Position numbers and translations under genes: made by a program
Source: Hyphococcus sp.
GTDB taxonomy: Bacteria > Pseudomonadota > Alphaproteobacteria > Caulobacterales > Parvularculaceae
Assembly: GCA_021776345.1 (NCBI GenBank)
Contig: JAJFGC010000091.1
Location: 1-48,748 of the forward strand
Length of the DNA stretch: 48,748 bases
Direction: 5' to 3'
Shown here: positions 1-8,799 of the stretch, in pieces
How positions within the stretch are numbered: position 1 is the stretch's first letter
Layout: the number at the start of each line of letters is the position of its first letter
The notes under the pieces: generated by a model
Databases searched by the model: none
The model's input: the letters and a program-made list of their open reading frames with translations, nothing else
Told to the model about the DNA's origin: nothing

Positions 1-444
1 TGTTGGGCACATCAAAATTGTGCTAATATGATCCGTTAGTACACGATTAATTTCTTCGGGCATCTTACGATTGAAGGATCTTAAACCAGCCTCGACATGC
101 ACAACAGGGATGTGAAGCTTTGCCGCGGCGAGCGCACCCGCAAGGGTCGAATTCGTATCGCCGAAAACGACGACGCCGTCCGGCTCTTCTTCAAGCAACG
201 TTTTTTCGATCGCTGCCAGCATACGCGCTGTCATCTCGCCATGACCGCCCCCGTGAATATCGAGGTTGTAGGCCGGGCGCGGAATGCCCAGTTCATGGAA
301 AAATATCTCTGACATGTTGTGGTCGAAATGTTGGCCGGTATGAATCGAGACTTCCTCAATGCCGTCACGATCCGCGATCGCGCGGGACAACGGCGCCGCT
401 TTCACAAACTGGGGCCGTGCGCCGATGATGGTGATTAGCCGCAT
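1..444 (-). CDS. wbpI: UDP-N-acetylglucosamine 2-epimerase family protein, WbpI-like (N-terminal part, cut by window edge)
   Basis: My own reverse-strand translation; the ORF track misses it because it has no stop inside the window. 148 codons are visible, starting at an ATG at 444. It opens with TIIGARPQFVKA and continues with HTGQHFDHNMSEIFF, GDTNSTLAGALAAAKL, HVEAGLRSFNRKMPEEINR and LTDHIS, the hallmarks of the non-hydrolysing UDP-GlcNAc 2-epimerase fold (WecB/WbpI). These enzymes epimerise C2 of a UDP-HexNAc sugar in the cytoplasm. The presence of wbpA, B, D and E in this window points to the WbpI role, making UDP-ManNAc3NAcA from UDP-GlcNAc3NAcA; that choice over WecB is inference. The C-terminal half lies outside the window, so intactness is unknown. 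A decayed C-terminal copy of such a gene lies at 19743-20030. Confidence 0.9.
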   Translation of the reverse strand, partial: MRLITIIGARPQFVKAAPLSRAIADRDGIEEVSIHTGQHFDHNMSEIFFHELGIPRPAYNLDIHGGGHGEMTARMLAAIEKTLLEEEPDGVVVFGDTNSTLAGALAAAKLHIPVVHVEAGLRSFNRKMPEEINRVLTDHISTILMCPT

Positions 445-472
445 AAAAATATCTTTCTTGGGTTCGGGAGCC

Positions 473-1528
473 TTACGATAAGCGCCTCAGGAGAGCGAAA
501 TTTATCCTTGAGCGCACATCTTGTTTTGTTTGAAATTCATCGAGCAGGAAATTAAACCCTTCTCCATGTTTCGTAATAAAAACGCGCCAGCTCTCCGGGC
601 TCCAGAAATTTATATGGTAGCGCGAAGTGTCAACGCGACCGTCAGGCACGGTGAGGACAGCGAGCCCGCCAGGCGCGACCGCATCAAGAATATTGCGCAA
701 AGCGTCGGCAGGACGCTCCAAATGTTCCAAAACTTCGGTACTCAAAACCACATCGGCTTGCGCCGGCTGCGGGTCGTAAATGTCGTGGATTTCAAAATGT
801 CCGTCCGGCATACGCTTGCGCGCCTGCTCGATGGCCACGGCCGAAAAGTCATTGCCGGCAACACTCGCCGGCGATGTTCCTTCGAGAATAGCGTTGAGTA
901 CAATCCCGGGTCCTACTCCGATATCGAGGACGGCCTTGTCGTTTAATACGACGTCGTTGTTATCGAGCATGGTTTTCACGCTGCCAGCGAGCGTAAGATA
1001 TGGCTCTTCATCTTCAATAGAAGCGAAATAGGTGTCCATTGCCTCCTTGGTATTGTGCTCCTTCGGATAAATTTCGCGGCTGTCGAACCCGATTGTTGTT
1101 TTTCGCATTTCGGCAAGAAGCCGCTCCAACTTTTCGTTACGGGCGCTCAATATCTCACGGGCGGTTTTTACGTTTTCAAGCTTATCGGTGATTTGCTCGA
1201 TCCTGGTCGACGCTTTCCCGATACGCATACGCAGGTACTGTTTCAGTTCTTGGTTCCGGATTTGCGCGTCTGTGAGGCTCGCTTTTAAGCCTGTTATGCG
1301 CATGTTTCCGGTATCGCGCGTAGCGGTTAGTTTGGCGACGAGTTCATCACGGCCCGAAACTAATGATTTAATTTTCGACCGTGATGCTGCGAGTGCTGCG
1401 GCTAAAGAGCGGTGACGTTCGCGAAGCTTGTCGGCAGCTTCGCGGGCCGCTGCAATGGTTTTGTCTTTTGTCTCAATCTTTTTTTCCGCTGCGAACAGTT
1501 CCGCGCGCCAATTTGATGCACCACTCAT
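473..1528 (-). CDS. Coiled-coil protein with C-terminal SAM-dependent methyltransferase domain
   Basis: About 351 residues. Residues 10-145 are charged, heptad-like and rich in Ala, Glu, Lys and Arg (long coiled coil). The rest is a class I methyltransferase: motif I VLDIGVGPG near residue 200, the acidic strand-2 region after AGNDFSAVAIEQAR, and VVLSTEVLEHLERP as the motif IV region, typical of Methyltransf_11/UbiG-like enzymes. I place the start at the ATG at 1528, six bases after a GAGG; the track start at 1540 adds four residues and lacks a clear Shine-Dalgarno. It lies just downstream of wbpI on the same strand, inside the polysaccharide locus, so a sugar or chain-end methyl transfer is the likely job (inference). 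Substrate unknown. Confidence 0.8.
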   Translation of the reverse strand: MSGASNWRAELFAAEKKIETKDKTIAAAREAADKLRERHRSLAAALAASRSKIKSLVSGRDELVAKLTATRDTGNMRITGLKASLTDAQIRNQELKQYLRMRIGKASTRIEQITDKLENVKTAREILSARNEKLERLLAEMRKTTIGFDSREIYPKEHNTKEAMDTYFASIEDEEPYLTLAGSVKTMLDNNDVVLNDKAVLDIGVGPGIVLNAILEGTSPASVAGNDFSAVAIEQARKRMPDGHFEIHDIYDPQPAQADVVLSTEVLEHLERPADALRNILDAVAPGGLAVLTVPDGRVDTSRYHINFWSPESWRVFITKHGEGFNFLLDEFQTKQDVRSRINFALLRRLS

Positions 1529-1540
1529 CTTAAACCTCAT

Positions 1541-2023
1541 CTCGGCGATACCGTGGCCGGCCTGGGCCGCGCCGTTAACTCCAGGTGTTTAACATCGCTT
1601 CAACCGCTACGTAATGTGCGCTGCAGACGAAATGAAGAAGACGTCACACAATGGGCGGCCGCCGAATCCCGTAAAACAATGCTAAAGGTAATCAATCCAT
1701 TGTAAAGGCTGAGAAAACTTGGCGGCGCCAGTGACAAATCGCCGTAGCTCAAGGTCGTGCAGGCGCCGTTTTCAAAGCATGAAAAGACGAGTGAATGCGC
1801 TGCTGCCTTGCAGAAAAAGGCCAGCATCGCCCTGACAATTAATAAAACCATGAATCTTAGCCAGCAAAAAGCAAATAGGGTTTGCGGGCCTCAATTTCTG
1901 TTTGCATCAGCAAAGGACCTTCACATCAGAGGTTGCAAAGCCTAAGAAATGACGGTTAGGACGCTATACGATGGCGCTGCATCGTCAGTCAGCGTCTGAA
2001 AAGATAACACCGGAATTAATAAG
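1541..2023. other. Intergenic gap, no gene recognised
   Basis: About 480 bases between the methyltransferase gene (reading left) and the LpxD-like gene (reading right). Small ORFs on both strands (for example 1600-1851 minus) show no domain-like composition. The gap probably holds the divergent promoters of the two flanking genes, but no clear -35/-10 pair stood out. Confidence 0.4.
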
Positions 2024-2941
2024 TTGCCCTTTAACACCGCCCTCAATGTCAAGCTCTCTGAATTCGAACGGATATTTACCGACATTGTTCGCGACGGCGC
2101 TTTTTATTCTATAGGAAAAATTCCAACCCGCCTGCCTGGCAGAGTAGTTCCGGTCGGCGCGGAGAAATACTTAGCCGAAATTCAAGATGCGCCGAACGGC
2201 CTGGTCGGCGTGATATGCACGCCCGCCCTCGCGTCTGCGATCCCGGAAAGTCTCGCCTGCGCGGTAGCGGAAAACCCAATGGTGGCGGCTATGGCCGTCC
2301 ATACGCAGCTAACGGAAAGGGCCGATCAATTCTGGACGACGTTTCCTTCTCGGATTGCTGAGGGCGCGCAAATACATGAGACCGCGTATATTGCTCCCAA
2401 GAACGTGGTGATTGGCAAAAACGCCGTCATTGGACCCAACGCGACAATCATGGAGCGAGCCATAATCGGCGATCATTTCTCGCTCGGCGCGAATTCAGTT
2501 GTCGGATCTGACGCCTATGAAGTGCGGACCGTAGATGGCGTGCCAAAAATCTTACCGCAAGCCGGGGGCGTTAAGATTGGCGACAGCGTTTCAATTCTTT
2601 CTGGTACGACCGTGGCTAGAAGCATTTTTCCGCTCTTCACGGAGATCGGCGATGCATGCACGTTCGACAATCTCGTCCACGTCGCGCATGACTGTATCCT
2701 GGGCAAACGGGTGAAGATGGCGGCCACGGCAATGCTTTGCGGTCGCGTCATGCTGAAAGACGATGTTTTCATCGCTCCGAACGCAACAATCTCCAACGGC
2801 GTTACCATTGGCGAGCGCGGTTTCGTCACACTGGGCGCCGTCGTCGTGGAAGATGTCCCAGAGGGCGGCCGGGTCACAGGAAATTTTGCGGTCGATCATG
2901 CGCAATTCACAAAACTGAGAACACGGGACTCTGCGTTCTAG
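2024..2941 (+). CDS. LpxD-like left-handed beta-helix acyltransferase
   Basis: 305 residues with a TTG start. Residues 115-285 carry hexapeptide repeats of a left-handed beta-helix (IHETAYIAPKNVVIGKNAVI, NATISNGVTIGERGFVTLGA). A central DNLVHVAHDCILG resembles the catalytic His loop of LpxD (N-acyltransferase on UDP-3-O-acyl-glucosamine). The first 110 residues form a separate domain as in LpxD. Because it sits in a polysaccharide locus rather than beside lpxA/fabZ, it more likely acylates a nucleotide-linked amino sugar for the surface glycan than serving lipid A synthesis (inference). The gene runs opposite to wbpI and the methyltransferase, and is followed after 31 bases by the 902-residue glycosyltransferase, with which it likely forms an operon. 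The TTG start is uncertain; no ATG lies closer to the conserved part. Confidence 0.75.
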   Translation: MPFNTALNVKLSEFERIFTDIVRDGAFYSIGKIPTRLPGRVVPVGAEKYLAEIQDAPNGLVGVICTPALASAIPESLACAVAENPMVAAMAVHTQLTERADQFWTTFPSRIAEGAQIHETAYIAPKNVVIGKNAVIGPNATIMERAIIGDHFSLGANSVVGSDAYEVRTVDGVPKILPQAGGVKIGDSVSILSGTTVARSIFPLFTEIGDACTFDNLVHVAHDCILGKRVKMAATAMLCGRVMLKDDVFIAPNATISNGVTIGERGFVTLGAVVVEDVPEGGRVTGNFAVDHAQFTKLRTRDSAF

Positions 2942-2972
2942 TTTCGAAACTTCAAGAAAGTTCATAAAAGCA

Positions 2973-5681
2973 ATGAAGACAGTCCTTAATATTGTCCTGA
3001 ACCATGCGATTCAGGATGCGCGCGTACTGAAATCGGCTATGGCTGCACGAGATGCGGGATGGCGCGCCGCGGTTATCGGGTTTTCGAAAACTAAAGAAAC
3101 TGAAATACATGATGTAGATGGCGTCGAGGTGATCCTGACGCCAAACGCACGCTGGATATTGGAAGCAGGGGGGACCTGGGAAAGAGATGTAGAGCAAAGA
3201 GATATGGAGCGGTTTGTCGAGGTTACTGCCGAGCTATTCGCTCCCCATGCTGAACGCCTCGATGCTGATCTTATTCACTCACATGACATGTATGGCCTTG
3301 GCGCCGGCGCCTATCTCGTACGGGAGCTGGCGCGTCGAGCCATGACGCCGGCATGGATTCACGATGCTCACGAATATACACGCGGCGCGACAAACATTTC
3401 GCGTAATCTTCAACACCAGGCGATGAAACAGCACCATCGCTTTATCCGTGAACCGGACGGCCTTATCACGGTCAGCGACATGATTGCGGACAACCTTGTC
3501 GCAGAAGATAGCCTGGAGATCCGGCCAACGGTAGTCCTGAACGCCCCCCGCAAGAACACCGGTCGATCTGACGACGATATCCGAAGCTCAATCGGGCTCG
3601 GCGACGATGTCCCTTTGATCGTTTATAGCGGGTCAATTGCCTCCAAGCAGCGCGGGGTAGCCACGCTAATAGAGGCAATGGCTGACATGCCCGACGTCCA
3701 TGTAGCTGTCATCTGTAATCGGCAGGTTGCATTCGATCAACTACGCGACATCGCCGCTGCGAAAGGGGTAGCCGATCGTCTGCATCAGCACGATTACGTT
3801 CCCATAGACGAAGTCACAAATTTCTTGCGCACCGCAACGTTGGGGTGCCACCCCATGCTGCATTTCGGTAATGGCGAAGTCGCTATGCCGAATAAATTAT
3901 TCGAGTACATTCATTCCGGGATCCCGCTTCTTGTAAGCGATGTGAAATCGATGGCTGCATTTGTGCGGAGTCATGAGATTGGTGAGGTTTTTATTGCCGA
4001 AGATGCAGAGAGCCTTGCTGAGCAAGCTATGCGAATTATCTGTAATCGCAACGACTACGCTACAAATATTACCGAGGAGCTGATTGATACGCATTCCTGG
4101 GAGACGCAGGCCCCAAAGATCCTTCACATGTATGACGAGGCGATGGCGCGCAGTGCGCCATCGACTGAAGGTCATATGCGCGTTCTCCACGGCGTAACCG
4201 GGGCTGCAGGGCAACCATGGCAGGCAAGCCGCGCTTTACGCGCCATAGGCGTCGATGCTGACGCCATCCGGGTCTTTGCTGAAAAAACAAAAGCAAACTT
4301 TCGCGTTGACCATGTTTTTGATCACCGAATGAAAGCTGACGCACATCTTTCATTCGCGCGACTGGCTCCGCGATACGATGTTTTCCATTTTTATGCGCGT
4401 AGCTTTTTAGCAAAGCGCCCAAGTTATATTTATCCTAGCGCACAAGACCTTTTGCTTCTACGCGCGGCTGGTAAAGCTGTTGTCTTTAATTTCCGAGGCT
4501 CAGAGGCGCGTATTCCGAGCCTGTTCCGTGAAAAATGTCCTTATCACTGGCTGCCTGAAACCGCCAATGACGAGGAACGCGAACTTGAAAACGTTCAGCG
4601 TGAATTTATTGATTTTGTGCAGGCGATCGGTTGCAAACCGGTCGTCATAGATCCTGAAGTTCAAACCTACGTCCCCGGCGCCGAGATCATTCCCAGAGCG
4701 ATTGACCTTGATGCATGGGCGTATTCAGATCCGCCGGATAATGCCACTCCACGCATTCTTCACGCGCCGACAAATCGAGAGATTAAGGGAACCGATATTA
4801 TCCTTTCTGCCCTTGAGGCGCTCAAGTCTGAAGGCGTTAAATTTGATCTTGAACTGGTTGAAGGTATGACCCACGCCGAAGCTCGTGACGCTTACGCCAG
4901 ATCAGATATCATTATCGATCAGGTCCGCGGCGGGTGGCATGGCGTGCTTGCTCTCGAAGCCATGGCTCTTGGCCGACCGGTGATGGCCTATATTCGTGAT
5001 GATCTTGTGAGCCACTTCCCAGACCCGTCACCAATCGCTCTCACTCGGCCTGAAACGCTCAAGGATGACATTAAACGGCTGCTGGCGAATGCAGACGAAC
5101 GCCGCGCGTTAGCGCGGCGAGGCCGTGAATATGTGGAGCGAGTTCATGACAGCAAAAAAATCGCTAAAAGTTACAAAGTTCTGTACGAGCGCATCCTGAA
5201 AGAACCGCCTGCCGGCGATCTTCTAAAAGCAACCCCGTTTCTATTGCGCCAGCTCGATACATACCAGTTAGAGGCTGCTTGCATCGCGCAAATCACCAGA
5301 AAAACTGATGCAGGCACATTGATGGAACTTTTAGAAAATCTCGAATCTGGACAAACCTTAGTTGTTCCGGCATCAGCTCCAGGCCACAAGCGATATCATG
5401 CGGCTCTAGATCGCGTCCATGCTCGCTTCGAAAATCGTGAGGAACAGTTTAGAGCCGCTATCGAGCGGCAAAGGGCGGCGAAAAACAAGCTTCGCAACGC
5501 TTATGAATCAGCCCGAGCAGCGAAGGCGCGGTTACAAAAGCGCAATGAGGAACTGATTGCTCTTCTCGCGAATGGTAATAAAGACCTCGCCAGTCAATTC
5601 GCTCAGCTTCAGCGCGCCCATAAACGCGGGGGCGTGCGCGCTATTGCCGGCGCCATTGGCCGTAAGATCCGCTGGTTTTGA
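2973..5681 (+). CDS. Tandem two-domain GT4-type glycosyltransferase with C-terminal coiled coil
   Basis: 902 residues, about twice a normal GT4 enzyme. Residues 1-395 form a GT-B glycosyltransferase: N-terminal QDARVLKSA, HSHDMYGLG, WIHDAHEY, then LIVYSGSI and the nucleotide-sugar region MPNKLFEYIHSGIPLL. Residues 405-745 form a second GT-B unit beginning MRVLHGVTGAAGQP, with FNFRGSEAR, HAPTNREIKGTD and LALEAMALGRPV. Residues 820-890 are a charged coiled coil. The same architecture occurs in the gene at 8796-12434, so the two are paralogues. It probably adds two sugars during repeat-unit assembly at the inner membrane face; donor and acceptor are unknown. No transmembrane segment is evident. 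Confidence 0.85.
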   Translation: MKTVLNIVLNHAIQDARVLKSAMAARDAGWRAAVIGFSKTKETEIHDVDGVEVILTPNARWILEAGGTWERDVEQRDMERFVEVTAELFAPHAERLDADLIHSHDMYGLGAGAYLVRELARRAMTPAWIHDAHEYTRGATNISRNLQHQAMKQHHRFIREPDGLITVSDMIADNLVAEDSLEIRPTVVLNAPRKNTGRSDDDIRSSIGLGDDVPLIVYSGSIASKQRGVATLIEAMADMPDVHVAVICNRQVAFDQLRDIAAAKGVADRLHQHDYVPIDEVTNFLRTATLGCHPMLHFGNGEVAMPNKLFEYIHSGIPLLVSDVKSMAAFVRSHEIGEVFIAEDAESLAEQAMRIICNRNDYATNITEELIDTHSWETQAPKILHMYDEAMARSAPSTEGHMRVLHGVTGAAGQPWQASRALRAIGVDADAIRVFAEKTKANFRVDHVFDHRMKADAHLSFARLAPRYDVFHFYARSFLAKRPSYIYPSAQDLLLLRAAGKAVVFNFRGSEARIPSLFREKCPYHWLPETANDEERELENVQREFIDFVQAIGCKPVVIDPEVQTYVPGAEIIPRAIDLDAWAYSDPPDNATPRILHAPTNREIKGTDIILSALEALKSEGVKFDLELVEGMTHAEARDAYARSDIIIDQVRGGWHGVLALEAMALGRPVMAYIRDDLVSHFPDPSPIALTRPETLKDDIKRLLANADERRALARRGREYVERVHDSKKIAKSYKVLYERILKEPPAGDLLKATPFLLRQLDTYQLEAACIAQITRKTDAGTLMELLENLESGQTLVVPASAPGHKRYHAALDRVHARFENREEQFRAAIERQRAAKNKLRNAYESARAAKARLQKRNEELIALLANGNKDLASQFAQLQRAHKRGGVRAIAGAIGRKIRWF

Positions 5682-6017
5682 AACCCATCGCGGGTATCTT
5701 GGCGCATTTGACGGTGGATAGCAGTCTATGTCGATAAACCCCTTGGCCTTCACTCCTGACAATGGCCAGTTGAATCCCGATACCTGCAACAGCTGGCCTT
5801 ATCGTGAAGGTCGGCCAGATGCTGCATGCAGTACCACCCTGCTTTCTAAGCTCTGTGCATTGTGGTCAATGGCGGGTTGATCCGCATTTTGGCAATGAAG
5901 ATTTAATATCGGCAAAGGATGCGCGCGAAAGAGAACCGCCAGGAAAGTCAACGAACGCCCCAAAACATCCAGTGACGTTGCCGCCCATCTGCTTAAAATA
6001 TTGCAACCGAATGGCCC
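5682..6017. other. Intergenic gap between convergent genes
   Basis: About 335 bases between the two-domain glycosyltransferase (reading right) and wbpD (reading left). Several short open stretches exist (for example 5804-6031 plus), broken by stops and without a recognisable match. Given the decayed genes elsewhere in this locus it may be gene debris, but I cannot identify a parent family. Confidence 0.3.
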
Positions 6018-6599
6018 TCACTCACCGATGAGGAAAAGCGCCTCTTCACGTTCCTCATAGCATTCGTTTGTTCGTGGACAAACTAGATCCGGACCGAGCA
6101 CCTCACCAGCGCGGCTTACCCAGCCCTTTCGCCGGGCAGGGGCGCCGACCATCAGCGCGTAAGGTTTTACATCCCGGGTAACGACAGCGCCTGCGGCCAC
6201 GAAACAATATTCGCCGAGCTCAGTTGCTCCGTCAGATGGTCCGCATACAATCGTCGCATTCGCGCCGATTGTAGCGCCGCGTCGCGCGATGATTTCTCCG
6301 AATTCCGCCTTGCGGCTAACAAAAGCTCGTGGGGTCAGAACATTCGTAAAAACACAGGAGGGGCCGCAAAATACTCCCTCTTCCAGTGTCACGCCTTCGT
6401 AAATAGAAACGTTGTTTTGAATTTTGCAGCCGTCCGAAATGTTCACATTCGGGCCGATCGCAACATTTTGGCCGATGGATACATTCCGGCCGATCTGCGA
6501 ATCTGACAGGATGTGGGAAAAGTGCCAGATTTTTGTGCCTTCGCCGATAGTGCACCTATCGTCGATAACGGCGGTTTCGTGTATTTGTGGCGGCGTCAT
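6018..6599 (-). CDS. wbpD: UDP-2-acetamido-3-amino-2,3-dideoxy-glucuronate N-acetyltransferase, WbpD/WlbB-like
   Basis: 193 residues, the usual WbpD length. It is a left-handed beta-helix acetyltransferase starting [20 protein letters not shown] and containing [39 protein letters not shown] and [15 protein letters not shown], all diagnostic of the WbpD/WlbB subfamily. It uses acetyl-CoA to acetylate the 3-amino group made by the WbpB/WbpE pair. The partner genes lie about 9-13 kb away on the same strand, and a decayed second wbpD copy lies at 14400-14722. The gene is divergent from a decayed GT4 gene at 6676, and the spacer resembles that at 14325-14399. Confidence 0.9.
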   Translation of the reverse strand: MTPPQIHETAVIDDRCTIGEGTKIWHFSHILSDSQIGRNVSIGQNVAIGPNVNISDGCKIQNNVSIYEGVTLEEGVFCGPSCVFTNVLTPRAFVSRKAEFGEIIARRGATIGANATIVCGPSDGATELGEYCFVAAGAVVTRDVKPYALMVGAPARRKGWVSRAGEVLGPDLVCPRTNECYEEREEALFLIGE

Positions 6600-6675
6600 G
6601 ATTATCTTTCCGATTACGGTTCACTGATTGCTAAAATCACGACGGCGGGAAAGCAAGCGGTAACGGCGTGGGGCT

Positions 6676-7237
6676 TGCAAAACCTGCGCTTCTTCTTCCG
6701 TGGTCGTGAGTCGCTAACAATCCATGCGTCCGCTATGGGCGATACGCTTGCAGCCATGGGTTCGATGGCGCGATTGGCGCGTCGTATGGTTGGTGACGGA
6801 CATCTCCGCGCCTCCCGTGAGACAGATGCCGCCATTCCCTTTGAGCGCGGGCAGGTCGGACGGCGGTGCTGAGCCTCTTGGCGACCACTTCGCGCCGTGG
6901 CTCTTGAGGTGACAGGACCATCATTGGTGATCGACAATAATTGGCAGCGCTGCCAATCGCACTACAGGCCGTGTAGGCCCACGGCGGCGTCTATGTGCAT
7001 GACAGCCAGGAGATGGTGGTTGAACAATTTGCCGAACATCCTGCGGGGCGAACTTCACGCGGCCGAATATCGGCACAGTGGAGCATTGATACATAGCCGA
7101 CCTCGCCGTGACAACGGTCGTTTCTCAGCCCATCGCCGACTACCTTGGTCAGCAATACACCCGAAATCGCGCCAGTAAAGGCGCTGCGTAATACGCCCGC
7201 CTCTCAAGTAATAGACGTCCGTCCGAGCACGTATTCC
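6676..7237 (+). pseudogene. Decayed GT4 glycosyltransferase, degenerate copy of the gene at 12957-14324
   Basis: No long ORF survives, but translated pieces in shifting frames line up in order with the intact 455-residue glycosyltransferase. ALLLPWS followed by a stop and VANNPCVR corresponds to ALLLTWSPVADDPRVR. PSLVIDNNWQ, then LPIALQA and VYVHDSQEMVVEQFAE correspond to PMLVIANDWQ, LPIAAQA and VYVYDSHELAVEQFAQ. VTTVVSQPIADYLGQQY corresponds to VTTAVSASIAKFLSQRY, and ALRNTP to VLRNTP. Stops, frameshifts and an internal deletion of roughly 245 bases show loss of function. Homology stops near 7237, just before the 3' end of the membrane-protein gene. It is divergent from the intact wbpD, mirroring the pair at 12957-14722. 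Confidence 0.8.
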
Positions 7238-7249
7238 TCAAAAGCTTGG

Positions 7250-8419
7250 TTAGACAAACTCGGTCGTATCGTCAAAAACGTCACCGGACGAGGTTGGGGA
7301 CGGCACGGTCTCCGCTCCGCTCGCCAGCGTAATGTAGTTGGCAAAATATGGATAAAAAGATCCCGTGATCGCCAGAGCAGACATCAAAATGTTCATACCT
7401 CGTAAAAAAAAGCGCAAAAGCACGAGCGAAATGAGGAGCTTCGTGATCGAACCGACTTCGCCATTTTGAAATGCGATGAACCAAAGAACGATCACGAATA
7501 ACGCGATCGACATCGACATAGCATTGATAAACTGTGTAAACGGCGCCAGCGCAAGGCGGGCCTGATAGGCTTCAAGAAATGCGCTGTATTCCTTGTCTCC
7601 AACGACCGTGCTACGCCAGCTTCCCGGTGAGTTGTGATGCGCGGCGAGGAAACGCCTCGCGAAGAACTTCTTTGCGAGTCCAAACTCACTGCCTGCCTCC
7701 TTCATACGGCGGCTCGTTCGCGAGGAATGAATCGTAAAACGAAGGAATGCAGGTGATAGTAGAACGAGCGCAGCGACTAGCATTGCTGTCAAAGAGAAGT
7801 TCAACCAGAAAGACACCGCGAGTGCGATTGCCGCCGTTAAGGCCGCCGGGATAGCGCTTAGCAACTGAATCAGCATTCTCCCCATAAATCGCGGACTTTG
7901 ATGCAGAATCTCCGTTTCTAACTCCGCTGGAATCTCTTGTCCCTCGCGGCGCTTGCAGCGAATGAGTTCGATGGCGGCAACAAAACGTTCTGTTTCGAAA
8001 TCAGCCGCAAGACGAATTGCGTGACGGCGCGCCTTGTAGATCAACACACCGGCAAGCGAAATAAGGAAAGCGATAACGCTGGTCGCCGCGAGAACAGCGG
8101 CTTGATTCTCGGGATCGACGATCTTCGCCAGCATTGGATCGGGTGCGAACGAGATGTGAGTGACGATTTTTATTGCTGCGACTAAAGCAAAGGCTTGCAT
8201 GAACGCACCCGCAAGCTCAAGAATTGCGATCATCGCTGATCGTTTAAAAAATTGTGGCGTAAGACAGCCGAGCAACCAGACCACGCAGACTCTCAAACGA
8301 CGGACTACATCCCGTGCGAATTCGACACCACTTTCAAACCGACCGTCTGTCAAAATGAGTTTCAATTCATGTACTCCGACGATACGTCGCTGCATGTGCA
8401 TCGCAGCGAGACGTTCCAA
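7250..8419 (-). CDS. Polytopic membrane protein resembling an ABC-exporter transmembrane domain without ATPase domain
   Basis: 389 residues with about six hydrophobic segments: near residues 60-85, 108-128, 185-205, 207-230, 300-325 and 335-365. Spacing and the long charged cytoplasmic loops (YKARRHAIRLAADFETERF, SRTSRRMKEAGSEFGLAKKF) resemble the type-I ABC exporter membrane domain. There is no Walker A, signature or Walker B motif, and no nucleotide-binding subunit gene sits beside it. It may work with an ATPase encoded elsewhere, or be the surviving half of an MsbA/PglK-like flippase (inference). The first 45 residues are not hydrophobic, and a downstream start is possible. Its 3' end abuts the decayed GT4 gene, and it is divergent from the GT4 fragment at 8545. 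Confidence 0.6.
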   Translation of the reverse strand: MERLAAMHMQRRIVGVHELKLILTDGRFESGVEFARDVVRRLRVCVVWLLGCLTPQFFKRSAMIAILELAGAFMQAFALVAAIKIVTHISFAPDPMLAKIVDPENQAAVLAATSVIAFLISLAGVLIYKARRHAIRLAADFETERFVAAIELIRCKRREGQEIPAELETEILHQSPRFMGRMLIQLLSAIPAALTAAIALAVSFWLNFSLTAMLVAALVLLSPAFLRFTIHSSRTSRRMKEAGSEFGLAKKFFARRFLAAHHNSPGSWRSTVVGDKEYSAFLEAYQARLALAPFTQFINAMSMSIALFVIVLWFIAFQNGEVGSITKLLISLVLLRFFLRGMNILMSALAITGSFYPYFANYITLASGAETVPSPTSSGDVFDDTTEFV

Positions 8420-8544
8420 ACAACGGGGCCTTTCCGGTCAGCTTGGCCGTCTGTTTGGAAGCTATGCACCAAAGCCAAAATCCCGTAATCTGTAAAAATG
8501 ACAAAAAGACGCTCCCAAGCAATTCAAGAACGGTCGAAACTCTG

Positions 8545-8799
8545 ATGGCATCACTTTCTCCATACGACGCGCCAATAGACAAGGTTGCCATGCTCGTATT
8601 CAACCCTTGCGCACCGGACCACCGCGTAACGAAAGAAGCGGAATATCTCGCTTCAACCGGCAAACAGGTTAGAGTGTACTGCCTACTAAAAGAAGGACTA
8701 CCAGAACGCGAAACGATAAATGGCGTCGAATACCTGCGTTTTGGTATTAACTGGAGTAAGACCCTCAGGCGCATTCTGACCTTTCGAGACCCGTTTTAA
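8545..8799 (+). pseudogene. N-terminal fragment of a GT4 glycosyltransferase, cut off by the inversion at 8796-9870
   Basis: 84 residues from the ATG at 8545; the track start at 8443 adds an unlikely leader. KVAMLVFNPCAPDHRVTKEA, then ASTGKQVRVYCLLKEGLPER and INGVEYLRF are the first strand-helix-strand unit of a GT4 enzyme. The frame then stops (RDPF, TAA), far short of the 370-450 residues expected. The missing remainder (from KLVVTKLA, with HAHDLHTLPTG and YDSHELETHR, to the C-terminus) lies on the opposite strand as the tail of the 1,212-residue ORF. Joining base 8795 to the reverse complement of 8796-9870 gives an uninterrupted 441-residue GT4 protein. As it stands, this piece cannot be an active enzyme. 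Confidence 0.8.

Noticed and set aside
5804-6031. 75-residue plus-strand ORF as a small gene
   Set aside because: No ribosome site, no recognisable motif, and it runs into the end of wbpD; treated as intergenic debris.
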